A DNA stretch of 64,000 nt from Prevotella sp. Lineage in GTDB: Bacteria; Bacteroidota; Bacteroidia; Bacteroidales; Bacteroidaceae. Where the stretch lies: assembly GCA_017469955.1 (NCBI GenBank), contig JAFUFJ010000020.1, positions 85,174 to 149,173 of the forward strand, written 5' to 3'. Positions 62,572 to 64,000 of the stretch are shown in pieces. Made by a program: the position numbers and the translations under genes. Position 1 is the stretch's first letter. Every line of letters starts with the position of its first letter. The notes below the pieces were generated by a model that saw nothing but the letters and a program-made list of their open reading frames with translations, ran no database searches and was not told the origin of the DNA.

Positions 62572-63672
62572 ATGAACAAAGGAAAATCAATTTGCAACGT
62601 GCTTAGAGGCATAAGGAAACAAATAGCCGAGAAGAATGGCATCAGTTATGAACCAAAAGTGTGCACACATGAGGGGCAGTGTCGGGGCACTTGTCCTGCT
62701 TGTGAGGCAGAGATGCGATACATCTGTCAAAGCCTTAAGCACCTGCAAACGGCAGGTCATAGGATACAAATTGCAGGAGTGTCGCTCGGAATGATGACTT
62801 TAGCTGCCTGCGGAAATGCGCAAATCCAAACAGAATCCACGGCAAAAGATTCTCTGAAAACGGCTCATATAAATGAAGACATGTGTCACAAGGATTCCAC
62901 GAGAAGGGATACGCTGGCTAAGAAGGCTGCTCCTCCTGTGGCAAAAGACTCGCTCATCGTATTGCCGGAAAATATGGTTTTCGGTGAGATTGCCGAGGAA
63001 ATGCCGGCATTCCCTGGAGGAAACACAGCCTTAATGGAGTTCCTCTACGCAAACACAACTTATCCGGAAGAATGCTTAAAAGAAGGGATCGAAGGACGTG
63101 TCATCGGCTCTTTTGTAGTAGAAAAAGACGGCTCGACGACGGGACACCACATCGTTCGTTCCGTTCATCCGCAGCTCGATGCCGAAGCTTTGCGGGTCTT
63201 AAGAATGATGCCGAAATGGGTTCCTGGCTGTATCAATGGCCAACCTACCTGTATAAAGTATAATGTACCCATCACTTTCAAACTCCCAGAAGTTCGTGAT
63301 GAAGTGTTTTCAACAACAGGAGAGATTGTAAGTACCGACATTGAACAGCCCATCGTGACACAAGAAGTCTATGATGTCGTAGAGGAAATGCCACAATTCC
63401 CCGGAGGAAGCAAGGCACTAATGGAGTATCTCAATCAGAATTTAAGATATCCAGAAACAGAAGAATGCGCCCAAGGTCGCATCATTGTCGGATTCATTGT
63501 CAATGAAGATGGCACATTAAGCAACTTCGAATTGAAGCGTTCACTAACCCCTGCACTTGACAAGGAGGCTCTCAGAGTCGTTAAATCCATGCCGAACTGG
63601 ATTCCCGGACGCCAAAATGACAAGGTTGTCAAGGTGAGATATTACGTTCCTATCCTCTTCCGATTAGAGTAA
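62572..63672 (+). CDS. Protein with Cys motif, one membrane segment and two TonB C-terminal domains
   Basis: 366 residues. An N-terminal segment has four Cys (C31, C37, C41, C44 in CTHEGQCRGTCPAC), a likely metal or redox knuckle. It is followed by one hydrophobic segment (AGVSLGMMTLAACG), a charged linker rich in DSxxK, then two TonB_C domains (about 140-240 and 270-366, each with a MPxFPGG opening and a GRVIGSF/GRIIVGF core, ending in VPITFKL / VPILFRL). TonB_C domains normally occur once and energise outer-membrane receptors; two copies on one protein is unusual. The next gene also begins like TonB. Confidence 0.8.
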   Translation: MNKGKSICNVLRGIRKQIAEKNGISYEPKVCTHEGQCRGTCPACEAEMRYICQSLKHLQTAGHRIQIAGVSLGMMTLAACGNAQIQTESTAKDSLKTAHINEDMCHKDSTRRDTLAKKAAPPVAKDSLIVLPENMVFGEIAEEMPAFPGGNTALMEFLYANTTYPEECLKEGIEGRVIGSFVVEKDGSTTGHHIVRSVHPQLDAEALRVLRMMPKWVPGCINGQPTCIKYNVPITFKLPEVRDEVFSTTGEIVSTDIEQPIVTQEVYDVVEEMPQFPGGSKALMEYLNQNLRYPETEECAQGRIIVGFIVNEDGTLSNFELKRSLTPALDKEALRVVKSMPNWIPGRQNDKVVKVRYYVPILFRLE

Positions 63673-63690
63673 AACCGAAGAATTCACCAA

Positions 63691-63822
63691 CATCTTCCCT
63701 ATTATCATACGACTCCTTCCCTTTTATTATATGACATCTTCCCTATTATCATACAACTCCTTCCTTATTATTATATGACTCCTTCCTTATTATCATACGA
63801 ATCCTTCTTTATTATTATATAA
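63691..63822. repeat. Six-copy 22-bp tandem repeat
   Basis: Exactly six 22-base units, from CATCTTCCCTATTATC onward. Odd units end in ATTATCATAC(G/A)A and even ones in TTATTATAT(G/A)A, so the array is also three copies of a 44-base higher-order unit. It lies between the stop of the double-TonB gene and the next ATG, 39 bases ahead of the latter. Confidence 0.9.
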
Positions 63823-63860
63823 GGTATATAGAACTGTTTAACTCTAAAAATCTATGAATT

Positions 63861-64000
63861 ATGGCAAAAATTGATATTGTTTCAAATGAATGGTCGGACA
63901 TTGTATTTGCCGGCCGCAATCAGGCCTATGGTGCTTACCAGCTTCGTCGCGACACATCGAAGCGCAATGTTATTTCGATTATATCGATGCTTACCCTTGC
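63861..64000 (+). CDS. TonB-like energy transducer, N-terminus (partial)
   Basis: The open frame from ATG 63861 runs off the window: MAKIDIVSNEWSDIVFAGRN then QAYGAYQLRRDTSKRN and the beginning of a hydrophobic segment (VISIISMLTL). The NQAYGAYQLR motif followed by a membrane segment is the usual start of Bacteroidetes TonB proteins. The C-terminal domain is outside the window, so the exact class is not visible. Confidence 0.75.
   Translation, partial: MAKIDIVSNEWSDIVFAGRNQAYGAYQLRRDTSKRNVISIISMLTL

Noticed and set aside
63691-63822. CRISPR array as an explanation for the 22-bp repeats
   Set aside because: Units are directly abutting with no spacers.

Overview
The window looks like a chromosomal segment of a Bacteroidales bacterium, most likely Prevotellaceae. 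The evidence is the Bacteroidetes promoter signature (TAnnTTTG -7 box with an upstream TTTG/TTG, weak or absent Shine-Dalgarno sites) in front of many genes, several large outer-membrane barrel proteins with carboxypeptidase-regulatory-like N-termini, DUF6078- and GH127-type proteins, and secreted enzymes ending in a short GIY...DGK-type tail. No rRNA, tRNA, CRISPR array, complete insertion sequence or prophage was seen.

Layout. 1-1659 (minus): a YidE/AspT-type antiporter, cut by the window edge, behind a 28-residue membrane peptide. 2162-9357 (plus): a LysR regulator and two tandem paralogous outer-membrane barrels with Gly/Arg-rich tails. 9625-11493 (minus): a secreted glycoside-hydrolase-like protein. 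11594-14498 (minus): menB-menC-menE. 14785-17320 (minus): an operon of an NTF2-like protein, an iron-sulfur flavoprotein, an SMR exporter, an alpha/beta hydrolase and a 46-codon dehydrogenase remnant. 17828-19823 (minus): metallo-beta-lactamase/rubredoxin fusion, rubredoxin, small winged-helix protein and a degenerate bacterioferritin. 19993-24266: AraC regulator, SDR, DUF6078-like protein and a TGS/uridine-kinase-like protein. 24256-28519 (minus): EamA transporter, menI-like thioesterase, menF, menD. 28912-38369: lysS-gpsA, a GH127/FG-GAP secreted enzyme, a DEDDh exonuclease (minus), pgi and a HAD phosphatase. 38382-42462: a lipoprotein, an 88-residue protein and a third barrel. 42639-44447 (minus): rsgA and frr. 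44644-47820: OPT transporter and a membrane acyltransferase. 48357-55099: a UvrD-like helicase with an internal exonuclease domain, divergent from recJ-recQ. 55661-62178: acyl-ACP thioesterase, OmpA-like protein, a CobS-like membrane protein without the catalytic motif and a 1103-residue SGNH-type secreted protein. 62572-64000: a protein with two TonB C-terminal domains, a 22-bp tandem repeat and the start of a TonB-like gene.

How the genes fit together. The menaquinone genes form two same-strand blocks (menI-F-D and menB-C-E) that would be collinear if the roughly 9.8 kb between menD and menB were removed. That block carries the redox/iron genes. lysS-gpsA and pgi-HAD are likewise separated by the GH127 gene and an exonuclease. 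recJ, recQ and the helicase/exonuclease make a DNA-repair neighbourhood. The secreted GH127 and SGNH proteins, the GH-like protein and the barrels suggest a glycan-degrading lifestyle.

The most distinctive non-coding content is two families of dispersed palindromes. One has about seven ~90-bp copies built on TGTATG...CATACA and AGATGTACG; at least two of these sit where terminators are expected. The other has three ~60-bp copies built on CAATAGATGATGTTTTGC. There is also a separate interleaved A-B-A'-B' inverted repeat at 9513-9600.
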